DNA of 64,000 nucleotides, taken from Roseobacter sinensis. Its GTDB lineage: Bacteria > Pseudomonadota > Alphaproteobacteria > Rhodobacterales > Rhodobacteraceae. Under the pieces are notes generated by a model, which saw nothing but the letters and a program-made list of their open reading frames with translations, made no database searches and was not told the origin of the DNA. The first letter of the stretch is position 1; every line of letters starts with the position of its first letter. The DNA lies in NCBI RefSeq assembly GCF_025755255.1, contig NZ_JALIEB010000012.1, forward strand, positions 97,911 through 161,910, written 5' to 3'. The position numbers and the translations under genes are program-made. Positions 1 to 8,309 of this stretch are shown one piece after another.

Positions 1-36
1 GAAACGATTGGCAAAAATCATGCCTTGGAGGTTGCC

Positions 37-1038
37 ATGTCCTTTTCACGTATTTCGACGCTCGCAGTTGTGGCGAGCCTGAGCGCGTCCGCGGTCCTTG
101 CCGACGGCCATTTGACCCCGGTGGTCTTCGGCACCAATTGGCTTGCGCAGGCCGAGCACGGCGGATTCTACCAGTCCGTCGCCGATGGCACCTATGCGGA
201 CTGCGGGCTCGACGTCGAAATCATTTCGGGCGGCCCGCAGGTGAACAACCGCGCCCTGATGCTGGCCGGGCGGATCGACTTCCACATGGGCGGAGACATG
301 CTTCAGGCGTTCAACGCAGTGAAGGAAGGTATTCCCGTCGTCTCCGTTGCGGCCATCTTCCAGAAGCATCCGCAGGTGATCCTGGCGCATCCCGGCGAGG
401 CTGACAGCTGGGAGGAGTTGAAGGATCTGACGCTGCTGATCGGCGACAACGGGTTCACCTCTTACTATCAGTGGATGGTGGCGGAACATGGCTTTACCGT
501 CGAGCAGCGCGAACCCTATACGTTCAACCCCGCACCCTTCATCGCCGACAAGAGGAAGGGTATGCAGGGCTACTTGAGCTCCGAGCCTTATGCTGTTGAA
601 AAAGAGGCAGGTTTTTCGCCGAATGTCTTCCTGATCGCCGATGCGGGCTACTCGTCCTACGCGACCACCATCGAGACCATGGCCGATACGATCGCCAATG
701 AGCCGGAGAAGGTGGAGTGTTTTGTCGATGCCTCGCTCACCGGCTGGTACAATTATCTCTATGGCGACAGCAGCGCCGCTGATGAGTTGATCAAGGCGGC
801 CAACCCGGACATGACGCAGGACAAGATCGATTTTGCCAAGAAGATGATGATCGAGCAGGGCATCGTCGACAGCGGGCAGGCGCTGGAGACGGGCATCGGC
901 TCGATGACCGACCAGGTGATCGGCGACTTCTATGACAGCATGGTCGAGGCTGGAGTTCTCGAAGAGGGGCTTGACTGGAAGGCGGCCTATACCTTGGAGT
1001 TCACTAACAAATCCGTGGGCAAAGAGATCAAGCCCTAA
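37..1038 (+). CDS. ABC transporter substrate-binding protein (NMT1/THI5-like)
   Basis: A 333-residue periplasmic binding protein of the NMT1/THI5 (SsuA/ThiY-like) family. It should capture a small aromatic or heterocyclic solute for the ATPase and permease encoded just downstream. Residues 1-22 form a signal peptide ending SAVLA before DGHL. The early block VVFGTNWLAQAEHGGFYQ and the later TFNPAPFIADK are typical of the subfamily containing pyrimidine- and riboflavin-type binding proteins. The ATG at 37 is chosen because GGAG lies 6 nt upstream; a TTG at 25 is in frame but has no Shine-Dalgarno. It is the first gene of a nine-gene run ending at 8297; its promoter would lie before this window. 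The family is secure, the ligand is not. Confidence 0.85.
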   Translation: MSFSRISTLAVVASLSASAVLADGHLTPVVFGTNWLAQAEHGGFYQSVADGTYADCGLDVEIISGGPQVNNRALMLAGRIDFHMGGDMLQAFNAVKEGIPVVSVAAIFQKHPQVILAHPGEADSWEELKDLTLLIGDNGFTSYYQWMVAEHGFTVEQREPYTFNPAPFIADKRKGMQGYLSSEPYAVEKEAGFSPNVFLIADAGYSSYATTIETMADTIANEPEKVECFVDASLTGWYNYLYGDSSAADELIKAANPDMTQDKIDFAKKMMIEQGIVDSGQALETGIGSMTDQVIGDFYDSMVEAGVLEEGLDWKAAYTLEFTNKSVGKEIKP

Positions 1039-1053
1039 GGCGATGAGACTGGC

Positions 1054-1077
1054 CCCGGGCGCTATGGTGCGCCCGGG
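1054..1077 (+). terminator. Stem-loop between binding-protein and ATPase genes
   Basis: A perfect 9-bp GC-rich inverted repeat, CCCGGGCGC and GCGCCCGGG, with a 6-nt loop lies 15 nt after the binding-protein stop codon. There is no T-run, so it more likely stabilises the upstream mRNA or partly attenuates transcription than stops it completely. Confidence 0.6.
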
Positions 1078-1097
1078 TGGTGTTGTCTGGGGGATAC

Positions 1098-1883
1098 ATG
1101 GCACCATCAACCCCGCCGCCGGACGCGCGGCCAGAGCTTCTGCGGATGGAGGGCGTCGACAAGACGTTCAATGGCGATATCGTGGCGTTAAAGGGGATGT
1201 CTCTGCGCGTCCGCGAGGGCGATTTCATCTCGCTGCTCGGCCCGTCAGGCTGCGGGAAATCGACAGCGCTGCGGCTGATCTCGGACCTGCTGCATCCGAC
1301 GGCTGGGCGGATCGTCTGGACCGGGACCCATGGCACGGGCGATCTGGGCGTGGTCTTTCAGGAGCCGACCCTGATGCCCTGGGCGACGGTGGCGCAGAAC
1401 GTCTGGCTGCCGTTCCGGCTGCGCGGCAAGTCCTACACCGAAGTCAAGGATGAGGTTCTGGAGGCGCTGCGCCTCGTGGGGCTCGAGAAGTTCCAGACGA
1501 GCTATCCGCGCGAGTTGTCCGGTGGCATGAAAATGCGCGTCTCCATCGCCCGTGCGATGGTCACGCGCCCGCGCCTGATCCTGATGGACGAACCTTTTGC
1601 GGCGCTTGACGAGATCACGCGATTCAAGCTCAACAACGATCTGCTGAAACTCAAAGCGGCGATTGGTTGCACGGTCATTTTCGTCACCCACTCGGTGTTC
1701 GAATCTGTCTTCCTGTCGGACCGCATCGTCGTCATGGCGGCGCGTCCGGGGCGGGTGATCACCGAGCTGCCGGTCAACGCGCCCTATCCGCGTGACGAGG
1801 TGTTCCGCACCTCGGCCGAATACGCCGCCTACACGCGGCAAGCCACCGACGCGCTGCATCAGGCGATGGGAGAGGCGGCGTGA
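1098..1883 (+). CDS. ABC transporter ATP-binding protein (SsuB/TauB-like)
   Basis: A 261-residue ATPase that should power the importer formed with the adjacent binding protein and permease. It has Walker A GPSGCGKST near residue 51, a signature written LSGGMKMRVSIARA, Walker B LILMDEPFAALDE, and H-loop FVTHSVFE. The LSGGM signature and short C-terminus match the nitrate/sulfonate/taurine/pyrimidine group. The ATG at 1098, just after GGGGGA, is preferred; a GTG at 1077 falls inside the preceding stem-loop. Its stop overlaps the permease start (GTGA). Substrate is inferred only from the neighbours. Confidence 0.88.
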   Translation: MAPSTPPPDARPELLRMEGVDKTFNGDIVALKGMSLRVREGDFISLLGPSGCGKSTALRLISDLLHPTAGRIVWTGTHGTGDLGVVFQEPTLMPWATVAQNVWLPFRLRGKSYTEVKDEVLEALRLVGLEKFQTSYPRELSGGMKMRVSIARAMVTRPRLILMDEPFAALDEITRFKLNNDLLKLKAAIGCTVIFVTHSVFESVFLSDRIVVMAARPGRVITELPVNAPYPRDEVFRTSAEYAAYTRQATDALHQAMGEAA

Positions 1884-2737
1884 GCGCGGTGGAGCGGAGC
1901 GAGCGCGCCCTGGTGCTGGATGCCGATGAAGTCGCACGGCTGCGGCGGCGCAAGCTGGAGCGGGTCGGCAAGTGGGTGTTGCCCGTGGCCGTTCTGCTGC
2001 TGATGCTGGTGATCTGGGATCGGATCGTCGTCTGGAATGAGATTCCGCACTACATTCTGCCCGGGCCCGGCTTGGTGTTTCAGACCCTGATCACCGATTG
2101 GGCCATGCTGTTCGAGGCGCTGCTGGTCACCGTGCAGATCACCCTCATGGCGCTCGCCGTGGCGGTTCTGGGTGGTGTCGGGCTCGCGGTGCTCTTCACC
2201 CAGTCCCGTCTGGTGGAAATGAGCTTCTACCCCTATGCGGTCATCCTTCAGGTCACGCCCATTGTTGCGATTGCGCCGCTGATCTTCATCTATGTGGACA
2301 GTCGGATTGCGGGGCTCTTGCTCTGCGCCTGGCTCGTCGCCTTCTTCCCGGTGCTGAGCAACACGACGCTGGGCCTCAATTCGGCCGATCACAACCTGCG
2401 CGATCTCTTCCGCATTTACGGGGCCTCGCGGTGGCAGACCCTGCGGCTGTTGCAGCTGCCCTCGGCGCTGCCCTATTTCCTGGGCGGGCTGCGGATCGCG
2501 GGGGGGCTTTCCCTGATCGGGGCGGTTGTGGCGGAGTATGTCGCAGGCACGGGCGGGCTCAAATCTGGGCTTGCATTCCGGATCCTCGAGGCGGGCTATC
2601 GGCTCAACATCCCGCGCATGTTCGCCGCACTCATCCTGATCGCGGCCACCGGTGTGATCATTTTTGCGGGCCTCAGCTTTCTCAGCCACATGCTGCTGCG
2701 CAAGTGGCACGAAAGCGCGCTGAAGCGAGAGCCCTGA
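1880..2737 (+). CDS. ABC transporter permease (SsuC/ThiX-like)
   Basis: A 285-residue inner-membrane permease of the BPD_transp_1 family. About six hydrophobic segments can be read, starting with VLPVAVLLLMLVIWD near residue 35. The EAA loop that contacts the ATPase is around residues 175-200 (FRIYGASRWQTLRLLQLPSALPYF is too long to quote in full; its core GASRWQTLRLLQLP is typical). The GTG start overlaps the ATPase stop, and its own TGA overlaps the following ATG (TGATG), so the three transporter genes and the first enzyme gene are translationally coupled. Confidence 0.88.
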   Translation: MSAVERSERALVLDADEVARLRRRKLERVGKWVLPVAVLLLMLVIWDRIVVWNEIPHYILPGPGLVFQTLITDWAMLFEALLVTVQITLMALAVAVLGGVGLAVLFTQSRLVEMSFYPYAVILQVTPIVAIAPLIFIYVDSRIAGLLLCAWLVAFFPVLSNTTLGLNSADHNLRDLFRIYGASRWQTLRLLQLPSALPYFLGGLRIAGGLSLIGAVVAEYVAGTGGLKSGLAFRILEAGYRLNIPRMFAALILIAATGVIIFAGLSFLSHMLLRKWHESALKREP

Positions 2738-3999
2738 TGGATTTTCTGACCTTGCCGGAAGGCCCCGTCACCCTGAAGAACCTGACCGCGCCCGGCTGCC
2801 TGCTGGGGCAGCAGGGCGATCTGGTCTCGCTTGATCTCTCGATTGCGGAGGGCCACCTCACCGATGCGGCGGGTCAGGCGGTCGATATGGCGGGGGCCAT
2901 GGTGTTTCCGGCCTTTGTCGACATGCACACACATCTGGACAAAGGCCACATCTGGCCGCGCGCGCCCAACCCCGACGGCAGTTTCGATGGGGCCCTGCGC
3001 ACGGTCGCCGCTGACCGTTCGGAGCGTTGGAGTGCCGATGACTTGGCCGCGCGCATGGATTTTGCCCTCCGCTGCGCCTATGCCCACGGGACACGTGCGA
3101 TCCGCACCCATCTCGACAGTATCCCGCCCCAGGACGAGATCTCCTGGCTGGTGTTCAAGGAGATACGGCAGGCTTGGAAAGATCGCATCGCCCTACAGGC
3201 CGCCTGTCTCGTCGGCTGCGATTCCGTCGGGCGCGACACCGGGTTTCCGCACACGGCCGACCTTGTGGCCGAAGCGGGTGGCATCCTCGGCATGGTGGCC
3301 TATCCGGTACCGGATATCGACGCGCGCGTGCGGCTGTTCCTGACGCTTGCCAAAGACCGTGGACTGGAGGCCGACTTCCACGTGGATGAGACGCTTGATC
3401 CGTCCTCAGAAACCCTGCGCGTGATCGCCGAGGCGGTTCTGGAGACGGGGTTTGAGGCGCCGGTCACGGTTGGTCACCTGTGCTCGCTCTCGGCGCAGGC
3501 GCCGGAGCGTGCCGCAAGTACGATGGATCTGGTGGCGGAAGCGGGGCTCAACGTCGTGTCCTTGCCGATGTGCAACCTTTACTTGCAGGACCGGCAGGAC
3601 GGGACGCCGCGGATGCGGGGCATCACGCTTGTGCATGAATTGAAGGCCCGTGGTGTGAACGTGAGCTTCGCGTCCGACAACACGCGCGATCCATTTTATG
3701 CCTACGGCGATCTCGACATGATCGAAGTGATGCGCGAGGCTACACGCATTGGACATCTGGATCACGCCGGGACCGACTGGGCCCGGTCCTTCACGACCAA
3801 CCCTGCGGCCGCCTGCGGGTTCGCACCGCCACGCCTCGCGCCGGGCGCGTCCGCCGATCTGGTGATCTGCCGCGCCCGCAACTGGACGGAGCTCTTTGCC
3901 CGCCCGCAGGCAGACCGCATCGTGATCCGCGCCGGCGTTCAGATTGACAGGACGCTGCCGGACTATGCCGAACTCGACCACCTGATGAGGACACAATGA
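2737..3999 (+). CDS. Amidohydrolase, cytosine deaminase (CodA)-like
   Basis: A 420-residue metal-dependent hydrolase resembling cytosine deaminase, expected to deaminate or open a cyclic amidine or amide. The metal ligands are visible: H64 and H66 in DMHTHLDKGH, the HVDE motif at 215-218, H247 in VGHLCSLS, and D314 in FASDNTRDPFYAYG. Spacing and motif wording are those of CodA-type enzymes rather than dihydroorotase or urease. The ATG at 2737 overlaps the permease stop, which excludes longer in-frame readings. Lying between a transporter and redox enzymes, it may catalyse an early hydrolytic step on the imported compound. The actual substrate is unknown; CodA-like sequences also cover isoguanine, creatinine and triazine-type substrates. 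Confidence 0.8.
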   Translation: MDFLTLPEGPVTLKNLTAPGCLLGQQGDLVSLDLSIAEGHLTDAAGQAVDMAGAMVFPAFVDMHTHLDKGHIWPRAPNPDGSFDGALRTVAADRSERWSADDLAARMDFALRCAYAHGTRAIRTHLDSIPPQDEISWLVFKEIRQAWKDRIALQAACLVGCDSVGRDTGFPHTADLVAEAGGILGMVAYPVPDIDARVRLFLTLAKDRGLEADFHVDETLDPSSETLRVIAEAVLETGFEAPVTVGHLCSLSAQAPERAASTMDLVAEAGLNVVSLPMCNLYLQDRQDGTPRMRGITLVHELKARGVNVSFASDNTRDPFYAYGDLDMIEVMREATRIGHLDHAGTDWARSFTTNPAAACGFAPPRLAPGASADLVICRARNWTELFARPQADRIVIRAGVQIDRTLPDYAELDHLMRTQ

Positions 4000-5396
4000 C
4001 CGCAAACCTCGACGCCGCCAAAGCCGCTCTCGCCCATCTGGATCTCGAAGATTCAGGCGCCGGGATCAAGGCGAAGAGCCGGGACTTCTTCTGGTACTCG
4101 CCGGTTCTGAAAGCGCATCTGGACGAGGTCTCGGCCGACTTCGTCGTCTCGCCCCGCACCGAGGCCGAGGTGATCGAGGTGCTGAAAGCCTGCTACGCGC
4201 ATGACGTGCCAGTGACGACGCGCGGAGCCGGCACCGGCAACTATGGCCAGGCGATGCCGCTGGCGGGGGGCTGCGTGATGCACCTGCGGCACATGACGGC
4301 GGTGAAGGACATCAAGCCGGGGCGCGTGGTGGTGGAGCCGGGCTGCCTGCTCAAGGATCTGGACGCGGCCTGCAAGGAGCACTCGGGCCAGGAGATCCGC
4401 ATGTTTTCCTCCACATGGGCCACGGCCACCATCGGCGGCTTCATCGCGGGCGGCTCTGGCGGTGTCGGATCCTGCACCTGGGGATCCCTGCGCGATCTGG
4501 GCAATATCATTCGTCTGCGCGTCGTGACCATGGAGGAAGAGCCGCGCGTCCTCGAGTTTCAGGGCGAGGAGCTGGCCCGCGTCAGCCATGCCTATGGCAC
4601 CAACGGCATCATCACCGAGGTCGAGATGCCCCTGGCCCCCGCCTACGACTGGGTCGAGATGTTCGTGGCCACGGATGACTTCATGGATGCGGCGCGGTTT
4701 GCCGAGGAGCTCGCCAATGAAGACGGTATCCTCATCAAGCTTGCGACCGTCTTCGAGGCGCCGATTGCCAAGGAGTACTTCCAGCGCGTTGCCCCTCATG
4801 TCGATGAGGGCACCAGCCTCGTCGCACTGATGGTCGCGCCGCACTCGATGGACGGGTTCCTGACCTTCCTCGGACGACGGCCGCAGGCGCGGCTGATCTA
4901 TCGCAGCGACGATCATGACTGGCCGCGCGGGCCGGGCATGATCTTCGAATACGGCTGGAACCACACGACGCTGCGTGCGCTCAAGGTGGACCCCAGCATC
5001 ACCTATCTGCAGGTGCGCTATGGCTTTCCGCAGCATCTGGAGCTGATCGAGAAGATGCGCGCGGCACTCAGCCCCGAGGTGCTGCAACATCTTGAGGTGA
5101 TGAAGGAAAACGGCAAGATCATGTTTGCCGGCCTGAGCCTTGTGAAATTCACGACGGAAGAACGTCTGGACGAGATCATCCGCATCCACGAAGAGGCGGG
5201 GGCGCTCATCTTCAACCCGCACCGCTATACGCTGGAAGAGGGCGGGCGGCAGACCGTGGATGACCGACAGCTGGCCTTCAAGCGCGAGGCCGACCCCAAG
5301 GGGCTGCTCAACCCCGGCAAGATGATTGCCTGGGACGACCCCGACTGGGGGTTCGAGCGGATGTACAGCTATCCCAAGCTCCGCGCCGCTGAATAG
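3996..5396 (+). CDS. FAD-binding oxidoreductase (GlcD/VAO-type)
   Basis: A 466-residue flavoenzyme of the vanillyl-alcohol-oxidase superfamily: an FAD_binding_4 domain in the N-terminal half and an FAD-oxidase C-terminal domain behind it. The FAD pyrophosphate region reads TRGAGTGNYGQAMPLAGG near residue 73 and IGGFIAGGSGGVGS near 143. Family members oxidise hydroxy-acids, alcohols or aldehydes and pass electrons to a quinone, to another flavoprotein or to oxygen. The start overlaps the amidohydrolase stop by 4 nt. In context it is probably a later oxidation step on the ring-opened product. No covalent flavin site can be assigned with confidence. Confidence 0.82.
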   Translation: MTANLDAAKAALAHLDLEDSGAGIKAKSRDFFWYSPVLKAHLDEVSADFVVSPRTEAEVIEVLKACYAHDVPVTTRGAGTGNYGQAMPLAGGCVMHLRHMTAVKDIKPGRVVVEPGCLLKDLDAACKEHSGQEIRMFSSTWATATIGGFIAGGSGGVGSCTWGSLRDLGNIIRLRVVTMEEEPRVLEFQGEELARVSHAYGTNGIITEVEMPLAPAYDWVEMFVATDDFMDAARFAEELANEDGILIKLATVFEAPIAKEYFQRVAPHVDEGTSLVALMVAPHSMDGFLTFLGRRPQARLIYRSDDHDWPRGPGMIFEYGWNHTTLRALKVDPSITYLQVRYGFPQHLELIEKMRAALSPEVLQHLEVMKENGKIMFAGLSLVKFTTEERLDEIIRIHEEAGALIFNPHRYTLEEGGRQTVDDRQLAFKREADPKGLLNPGKMIAWDDPDWGFERMYSYPKLRAAE

Positions 5397-5398
5397 CG

Positions 5399-5980
5399 AT
5401 GCCCCGCGCGTTTGTCCTCTTTGCTCATCCTTGCGCCGAGAGCTTCTCGGCCGCGCTGCACACGCAGGTGGTCGAGAGCCTGCGTGCAAGGGCCTGGGAG
5501 GTGGATGACTGCGATCTCAATGCCGAAGGCTTCTCGCCCATTCTGACCGCTGACGAGCGGCGCGGCTATCACGACGAAGCCGCAAATACCGCCCCGGTCG
5601 CGGAGTATGTCGACCGGCTGCGCCGCGCGCAGGCGCTGGTTCTGGTGTTTCCAGTGTGGAATTTCGGGTTTCCTGCGGTGCTGAAGGGGTTTTTCGATCG
5701 GGTCTTCCTGCCCGGTGTGTCCTTCCGGCTGGAGCAGGGAAAGGTCCGCCCGAACCTGCAGCACATCCGCAAACTCGCGGCGGTGACCACCTATGGCGGG
5801 ACCCGGACGCGCGCCTTTCTCGCCGGTGATCCGCCTCGAAGATGCGTCACCCGCGCGGTCTGGCATGTGTGCCGCCCCGAGAAGATGCGGTATCTTGCGC
5901 TTTACGACATGAACCGTGCGACGGATCGTCAGCGCGCCGGTTTCCTGTCGCGCGTGTCGGTCGAGATGGAGAGGTTTTGA
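5399..5980 (+). CDS. NAD(P)H oxidoreductase, flavodoxin-like fold (first of pair)
   Basis: A 193-residue protein of the Flavodoxin_2/NQO1 family, related to MdaB, KefF and WrbA-type FMN/FAD reductases. The phosphate-binding segment is FVLFAHPCAESFSAAL at residues 4-19. The FPVWNFGFPAVLKGFFDRV block around residue 83 is the usual flavin and dimer loop. It probably transfers electrons from NAD(P)H to a flavin, a quinone-like intermediate or a partner oxygenase. ATG follows the upstream stop by 2 nt, and the next gene is a paralogue starting immediately after its stop codon. Confidence 0.82.
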   Translation: MPRAFVLFAHPCAESFSAALHTQVVESLRARAWEVDDCDLNAEGFSPILTADERRGYHDEAANTAPVAEYVDRLRRAQALVLVFPVWNFGFPAVLKGFFDRVFLPGVSFRLEQGKVRPNLQHIRKLAAVTTYGGTRTRAFLAGDPPRRCVTRAVWHVCRPEKMRYLALYDMNRATDRQRAGFLSRVSVEMERF

Positions 5981-6610
5981 ATGCGTGCGCTTGTCATCTA
6001 TTGCCATCCGAAGGAAGCGAGCTTCACCGCTGCGGTGCGCGATCTTGTGCTGGAGCGTCTGAGGTTTGCGGGCGCCGAGACCCGGCTGATCGATCTCTAT
6101 CGTCGCGATTTTGCGCCGGTGCTGAGCAGCGAGGAGCTCGATCTCTACGTCGATACGCCGGCCAATCGTGTCCCGGTGGCGCAGGATGTCGAGGATGTGC
6201 TGTGGTGCGACACGCTGATCTTCATCTATCCCACGTGGTGGTACGGGCTGCCTGCGATGCTCAAGGGCTGGCTCGATCGCGTGCTTTTGCCGGACGTGGC
6301 CTTTCTGATGCCCGACGGCGAGAACGACAACATCCGGCCGGGGCTCACGCATATCACCCGGCTTGGCGCCTTTACCACCTGCGGCGCCAGCTGGGGCCTG
6401 ACGCAGATGGTCGGAGCGCCGGGCAGGCGGACGCTCCTGCGTGGCGTTCGGGCGATCTGTGCGCGCCGCTGCAAGACCACCTTTGCCGCCCATTATCTCA
6501 TGGACAGCTCGACCGAGGCCAGCCGCCGCGCGCATCTGCAGAAGGTCGCGCGCAAGATGGACAAGTTCATCGGCGCCGTGCCCGCCAAACACAGCGAGGT
6601 GCGGGCATGA
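5981..6610 (+). CDS. NAD(P)H oxidoreductase, flavodoxin-like fold (second of pair)
   Basis: A 209-residue paralogue of the preceding protein. ALVIYCHPKEASFTAAVRD at residues 3-21 is the phosphate-binding loop, and IYPTWWYGLPAMLKGWLDRV near residue 84 corresponds to the flavin loop. The two copies are clearly related but diverged, so this is an old duplication or a recruited heterodimer. The ATG starts the base after the previous TGA; its own stop overlaps the oxygenase start. A reductase role for the oxygenase or the FAD oxidase is likely but inferred. Confidence 0.82.
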   Translation: MRALVIYCHPKEASFTAAVRDLVLERLRFAGAETRLIDLYRRDFAPVLSSEELDLYVDTPANRVPVAQDVEDVLWCDTLIFIYPTWWYGLPAMLKGWLDRVLLPDVAFLMPDGENDNIRPGLTHITRLGAFTTCGASWGLTQMVGAPGRRTLLRGVRAICARRCKTTFAAHYLMDSSTEASRRAHLQKVARKMDKFIGAVPAKHSEVRA

Positions 6611-7527
6611 TCCCGGTTCTGGACTGGTCGCTCTTCGATACCGCACGCGACCGTTTCCTGTCGGAGCTTGGGGCGGCCGTGCGGGGGCCCGGTTTCTTCC
6701 TGCTGCGGAACCACAGCGTGCCGGCCGATCTGCGCGCCCGCGTGTTCGATATGGCGGATGCCTTTTTCTCCCGGCCGGCGGCCGAGAAACGGACGCTCTC
6801 GATCCTGAAGACGCCGCATTACCGCGGCTGGGCGGCGGAGGGCGACGAGTCGCTCGACGACACCTCGGCGCTGGTGGACCGGAAGGAAAGCTTCAACATC
6901 GGCTTCGATCTGGCGGCCGACGATCCGCGCGTGCTGCGCGGCGAGCCTTTCCGTGGTGTCAACGTCTGGCCCGAGATCGACGGCTTCCGCGAGACCATGC
7001 TGGCCTATTTCGATGCAGCGCTGGCGCTGGGGGTCGACATCCACCGCGCTTTCGCGGCGGATCTCGGGCTGGAGCCCGAGCACTTCACGCCCGCGTTCCG
7101 CGAACCGCTCGCGGCCCTGCGCCTGCTTCACTATCCGCCCGGCACGGGGGCTGCGAACGAGATCGGCGCCGGGGCGCACACCGATTACGGCGCGATCACC
7201 CTGCTGATGACCGATGGCGAGCCAGGCTTGCAGGTCAGGCCCCGCGGTGGAGACTGGACCGACGTGCCGCATGTGCCGGAGGCCTACGTCGTCAATATCG
7301 GGGATTGCCTCATGCGGTGGACCAATGACATCTACGTCTCGACGCCGCATCGGGTCCTGCCGCCAAAGCGCCAGCGGCGGTCGGTTGCCTTCTTCGTCGA
7401 AGCGCACCCCGACACGATCGTTGCGGCCCTTCCGGGGACAGGCACGCCCAAGTATCCGCCGGTGCGCGCAGCGGATTACCTGCGGTCGCGACTGGATGCG
7501 ACCTATGCCCCCAAGGCCGTGACATGA
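6607..7527 (+). CDS. Isopenicillin N synthase family 2OG-Fe(II) dioxygenase
   Basis: A 306-residue non-haem iron oxygenase. It has the N-terminal DIOX_N region (FFLLRNHSVPADL) and a C-terminal double-stranded beta-helix. The iron ligands are H191 and D193 in HTDYG and H248 in STPHRV. The R-x-S pair that anchors the 2-oxoglutarate carboxylate is R257/S259. The family includes gibberellin oxidases, isopenicillin N synthase and many bacterial enzymes hydroxylating small heterocycles such as thymine. The ATG overlaps the previous stop (ATGA), and the stop in turn overlaps the creatininase start. In this operon it most likely hydroxylates the transported compound or an intermediate. Confidence 0.85.
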   Translation: MIPVLDWSLFDTARDRFLSELGAAVRGPGFFLLRNHSVPADLRARVFDMADAFFSRPAAEKRTLSILKTPHYRGWAAEGDESLDDTSALVDRKESFNIGFDLAADDPRVLRGEPFRGVNVWPEIDGFRETMLAYFDAALALGVDIHRAFAADLGLEPEHFTPAFREPLAALRLLHYPPGTGAANEIGAGAHTDYGAITLLMTDGEPGLQVRPRGGDWTDVPHVPEAYVVNIGDCLMRWTNDIYVSTPHRVLPPKRQRRSVAFFVEAHPDTIVAALPGTGTPKYPPVRAADYLRSRLDATYAPKAVT

Positions 7528-8297
7528 CCCGCCGTCTCGACTGGGCCGACTTCAAGGCGGGCGATTTCGGCGGCGTCGACCCGATGACCACCATCGCGGT
7601 TTTGCCGACGGCGGCCATCGAACAGCACGGTCCGCACCTTCCCGTCGGAACCGATACGCTGATCGGGCAGGGTATGCTGGAGGAGTTGCGCGGCCAGCTC
7701 CCGGAGGACATGGACATCCGGATTTTGCCGCTGCAGGCGGTGGGCAAGTCAAACGAGCATCTCTGGGCGCCCGGGACGCTGACCTTGACGGCGGCGACGG
7801 CGCTCACCGCCTGGACGGAGATTGGCCTGAGCGTCGCCCGCGCCGGCATCCGGAAGATCGTGATCGTGAACTCGCACGGCGGCAATCTCGACCTCATCTC
7901 GATCTTGTCGCGCGAGCTGCGGGTGCAGGCCGGCATGCTTGCCGTCAAGTGCCAGTGGGGCGCCTTCGGAACGCCCGCGGGGCTCTACTCGGAGCAGGAG
8001 GCCTGCTTCGGCATCCACGGCGGCGATGTCGAGACCTCGCTCATGCTGCACTTCCGTCCCGAGACGGTGGAGATGAGCCAGGCGCAGGACTTCCGCTCGA
8101 CGGCCGAGACGGGGCATATTCCGCCGATCGGCCCCGTCTCCTACGGCTGGATCGCCAGCGATCTGAACCCGGATGGCACGGTGGGCGAGGCGCATCTGGC
8201 CTCCGCCGAGAAGGGGGCCGCGACGGCCCGCCATCAGGTGGCGGGGCTTGTAGAGCTTCTGCGCAAGGTGATCGTGAGTGAGCTGCCAGGCGGCTGA
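7524..8297 (+). CDS. Creatininase-family amidohydrolase
   Basis: A 257-residue member of the creatininase family, binuclear-metal hydrolases that cleave cyclic amides or formamides (creatininase, the FAPy deformylase ArfB, MftE). Metal-site motifs are AAIEQHGPHLPVGTD with E33 and H35, NSHGGN with H118, and HGGDVETS at 165-172. ATGA overlap couples it to the oxygenase, and it closes the operon, with the convergent glpR gene ending 12 nt away. Its combination with a deaminase-like amidohydrolase suggests sequential removal of ring nitrogens. Creatinine itself is unlikely because no creatinase or sarcosine oxidase gene is nearby. Confidence 0.85.
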   Translation: MTRRLDWADFKAGDFGGVDPMTTIAVLPTAAIEQHGPHLPVGTDTLIGQGMLEELRGQLPEDMDIRILPLQAVGKSNEHLWAPGTLTLTAATALTAWTEIGLSVARAGIRKIVIVNSHGGNLDLISILSRELRVQAGMLAVKCQWGAFGTPAGLYSEQEACFGIHGGDVETSLMLHFRPETVEMSQAQDFRSTAETGHIPPIGPVSYGWIASDLNPDGTVGEAHLASAEKGAATARHQVAGLVELLRKVIVSELPGG

Positions 8298-8309
8298 GCC
8301 GCGCCGCTG

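Noticed and set aside
2098..2736. N-terminal extension of the amidohydrolase over the permease gene
   Set aside because: The extension lies out of frame on the permease coding sequence, and the ATG at 2737 gives the normal family start with a TGATG overlap.
7524..8297. Creatinine degradation assignment for the first operon
   Set aside because: Only the family fold supports it. There is no creatinase, sarcosine oxidase or carbamoyl-sarcosine gene nearby, and related proteins act on other amides.
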